Shown piece after piece: positions 5,053-6,663 of a stretch of 6,663 bases of DNA. Position 1 is the first letter of the stretch. Each line of letters begins with the position of its first letter. This stretch comes from Lentisphaerota bacterium (lineage in GTDB: Bacteria; Verrucomicrobiota; Lentisphaeria; Victivallales; GWF2-50-93), in assembly GCA_025360875.1 (NCBI GenBank), contig JANYBI010000350.1, positions 1-6,663 on the forward strand, written 5' to 3'. Both the position numbers and the translations under genes were made by a program. The notes under the pieces are model-generated. The model was given only the letters and a program-made list of their open reading frames with translations. It was not told the DNA's origin and made no database searches.

Positions 5053-6135
5053 ATGGACAATAGACAGGATCTGATAGATGCGGTCCACCGGCGAAAGTCG
5101 GCGAGGATTCCATTCACTTTTGACGCCCGGGAAGAGACCGTATCGGGTCTCAGGAAATATCTGGGTCTTGCCAATGATACGGATCTCAGCGATTACTTCA
5201 AGTGCAACCGCTTCGATTCGCCATGGTCGGCGTTTGGCAATGGGCCGCAGATGCCGGAACGCCAGAAGCGCTACGAAACTGGCAATCCCAATGCCAGTAT
5301 CGACATCTGGGGAGTCCGACGGGAAGTACAGGAGGCAGGAGGAGCCCTTTACTGGGAGATAACGAAACATCCTCTGGCCGACGCTGAAACCGTTGCCGAT
5401 GTGGAACGTCATGACTGGCCAAGGCCGGAAGAGGTTATCTTCCCAGATATTCCACCGGGCTTCGATATTGCTTCCTGGAAGAAAAACCGCGTTGTCATGG
5501 ACGGGAGCTACCTATGTCCTTTCGGTGTCCCATGGGCGATGAGGGGACTTGAGAAATTCATGATGGACCTTTTTCTGAATCCGGAGATTGTCGAAGCCAT
5601 TGTTGCCAAGGTCGAGGAGTTCACGCTTTCCTGTCTCAAGATCCTCCTGGAGAAATATCCCGGCATGGTCGATCTGATCGCATGCGGTGACGACTATGGC
5701 ACCCAGAACGGACTTATGATGAGCCCTGAGGCCATAGCCAAATTCTTCATGCCAAGCCTGAAGAGGCATTATGATCTCGGGAAGCGTCATGGCGCGCTCG
5801 GCTATCATCATTCATGCGGCGCAATTTTTGAAATGATTCCCCAGTTCATAGAAGCGGGTGTTGTCGTTCTTAACCCGATCCAGACCTCCGCAGCCGGAAT
5901 GGATCCGGAAAAGATCAAACGCAATTTCGGAAAAGATCTCTGTTTCCATGGAGCAATAGATACGCAGCAGACTCTCGCACACGGAACGCCTGAACAGGTA
6001 CGGGAAGAGGTCCGCAAACGCGTCGGACAGCTTGGACCCGAAGGATTCATCCTCGCCCCGTCGCACTCGCTCCAGCCGAATGTAAGACCTGACAACATCA
6101 TTGCGATGTACGATGAAATAGGAAAGATCGGGTAG
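5053..6135 (+). CDS. Uroporphyrinogen decarboxylase (URO-D) superfamily protein, not HemE
   Basis: The 360-residue protein fits the full length of the URO-D/MtaA-like superfamily. Family landmarks in order are GDDYGTQ (212-218), LMMSPEAIAKFF, HHSCG (252-256), EAGVVVLNPIQTSAAGMDP, FHGAIDTQQTL, GTPEQVREEV and, near the end, ILAPSHSLQPNVRPDNI (about 333-349). True HemE proteins start with an arginine-rich substrate motif (R-Q-A-G-R-Y); here the equivalent N-terminus (RRKSARIPFTFD) lacks it, so heme synthesis is unlikely. His253 and Cys255 of HSCG match two zinc ligands of the methyltransferase branch (MtaA/CmuA). The later Cys ligand is not seen, and His338 of APSH sits roughly where it would be. 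Proteins of this kind are numerous in Lentisphaerota and related bacteria and are mostly uncharacterised; roles in methyl transfer or sugar-related pathways have been proposed. No corrinoid protein or partner methyltransferase is next to it here. Confidence 0.92.
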   Translation: MDNRQDLIDAVHRRKSARIPFTFDAREETVSGLRKYLGLANDTDLSDYFKCNRFDSPWSAFGNGPQMPERQKRYETGNPNASIDIWGVRREVQEAGGALYWEITKHPLADAETVADVERHDWPRPEEVIFPDIPPGFDIASWKKNRVVMDGSYLCPFGVPWAMRGLEKFMMDLFLNPEIVEAIVAKVEEFTLSCLKILLEKYPGMVDLIACGDDYGTQNGLMMSPEAIAKFFMPSLKRHYDLGKRHGALGYHHSCGAIFEMIPQFIEAGVVVLNPIQTSAAGMDPEKIKRNFGKDLCFHGAIDTQQTLAHGTPEQVREEVRKRVGQLGPEGFILAPSHSLQPNVRPDNIIAMYDEIGKIG

Positions 6136-6153
6136 GCAGCTTCAAGCTGCCTA
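6133..6153. terminator. Convergent hairpin containing both stop codons
   Basis: TAGGCAGCTT, a central C, and AAGCTGCCTA form a perfect 21-bp palindrome. As RNA this is an 8-bp stem with a TTCAA loop. The first TAG is the stop codon of the URO-D-like gene (6133-6135). The last CTA is the TAG stop of the isomerase gene on the other strand (6151-6153). No T run follows on either side, so it may act as a transcript-end stabiliser or a factor-dependent stop rather than a classic terminator. Confidence 0.6.
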
Positions 6154-6663
6154 GAGCGTAGTCCTTATGACAGTTGTCTCCCTGCCCTCTTCAATGATTA
6201 TGCTGTAGTCTCCGAAAGATGCGGGAATCATGCACGTGGCCCCCATCTCTACCTTGACCGACAAGTCGTAGCGGCTGATTGTGACCGGATTGTTCACGGC
6301 GGTGATCAGATGGAAACTGTTGCCGTCGGTGCTGTCAGGCCATCTTTCCACAAGACGAAGATCGTCGATGCGGAAAAAAGGACATCTGTTGATTATAGGA
6401 AATTTCCGGTTATGGTCGGAGAAACTCGAAACTCCGGCGATCCTTGGAGAAGTCCTGTCGGTGAAATTGATACATTCCAGCGCCTTGTCTATGTGGAGAT
6501 CTCGGGGTTTTCCGTCCGCGCCCAGCCTTCCCCAGTCGCTGATCCTGTAGGTGGTGTTGCTGTTCTGCTGGATTTCCAGGAGAAGGTTTCCTCCCCCTAT
6601 GGCATGGATCCTTCCTGCGCTTATGAAGAAAGCGTCTCCGGGGACGGCATTGAAGTTCTGCAG
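6151..6663 (-). CDS. manA: Class I mannose-6-phosphate isomerase, C-terminal 170 residues
   Basis: The frame is open from the right edge to the TAG at 6151-6153, so only the C-terminal part is seen. It starts inside the cupin core: PGDAFFISAGRIHA is the signature with the metal-binding His (codon at 6604-6606). It is followed by GGGNLLLEIQQNSNTTYRISDWGR, the segment with the conserved Gln and Arg of the active site. The rest is the second small cupin domain, ending in EEGRETTVIRTTL. The enzyme interconverts mannose 6-phosphate and fructose 6-phosphate with a bound zinc ion in the cytoplasm. It supplies mannose for glycolysis or GDP-mannose synthesis. The layout resembles the shorter Bacillus-type isomerases of about 315 residues, so roughly the first 145 residues lie outside. 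It converges with the URO-D-like gene and is not in an operon with anything visible. Confidence 0.92.
   Translation of the reverse strand: MQNFNAVPGDAFFISAGRIHAIGGGNLLLEIQQNSNTTYRISDWGRLGADGKPRDLHIDKALECINFTDRTSPRIAGVSSFSDHNRKFPIINRCPFFRIDDLRLVERWPDSTDGNSFHLITAVNNPVTISRYDLSVKVEMGATCMIPASFGDYSIIIEEGRETTVIRTTL

Noticed and set aside
5053..6135. HemE (heme-pathway uroporphyrinogen decarboxylase)
   Set aside because: The arginine-rich N-terminal substrate motif of HemE is missing and the HSCG motif points to the methyltransferase-like branch.
1..6663. CRISPR array, IS element ends or transposase
   Set aside because: No regularly spaced repeats, no terminal inverted repeats and no transposase-like frame were seen in the window.

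Overview
The window looks like chromosomal DNA from a free-living or gut bacterium of the PVC superphylum, most likely Lentisphaerota (Victivallis-like) or a relative. This rests on gene content and a GC content of about 50-55%, not on a marker gene. The content is a LacI regulator joined to a secreted CBM9-like protein, a planctomycete-type sigma-like protein, a URO-D-superfamily protein that is not HemE, and a class I mannose-6-phosphate isomerase.

Left part (1-2950, minus strand). A LacI-family repressor gene is followed after 18 nt by a long secreted protein with an N-terminal CBM9-like sugar-binding domain, which runs off the left edge. Both appear to be driven by one exceptionally good promoter (TTGACA, 17 bp, TATAAT). 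Its spacer holds a perfect 14-bp palindrome, CATTAACGTTAATG, of the LacI operator type, so the operon is probably self-repressed until a sugar-like ligand binds the repressor.

Middle part (2950-4640). About 290 bp without a convincing gene come first. Then, on the minus strand, come a terminator, a 53-residue membrane protein and a sigma-70-like protein with a C-terminal helix-turn-helix. Upstream of the sigma-like gene is an AT-rich gene-free stretch with small dyads and a tandem 11-mer.

Junction (4641-4690). This is the 3' half of a tRNA-His gene: anticodon arm with GTG, variable loop, T arm, acceptor strand and CCA, with no 5' half. It has the shape of an attachment site left when an integrative element enters a tRNA gene at the anticodon loop. 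If so, the element lies to the left, and an intact tRNA-His should sit at its other end outside the window. A GIY-YIG nuclease gene starts 8 bp after the tRNA 3' end.

Right part (5053-6663). A URO-D-like gene (+) converges on the 3' end of a manA-type isomerase (-). A 21-bp palindrome between them contains the stop codons of both genes.
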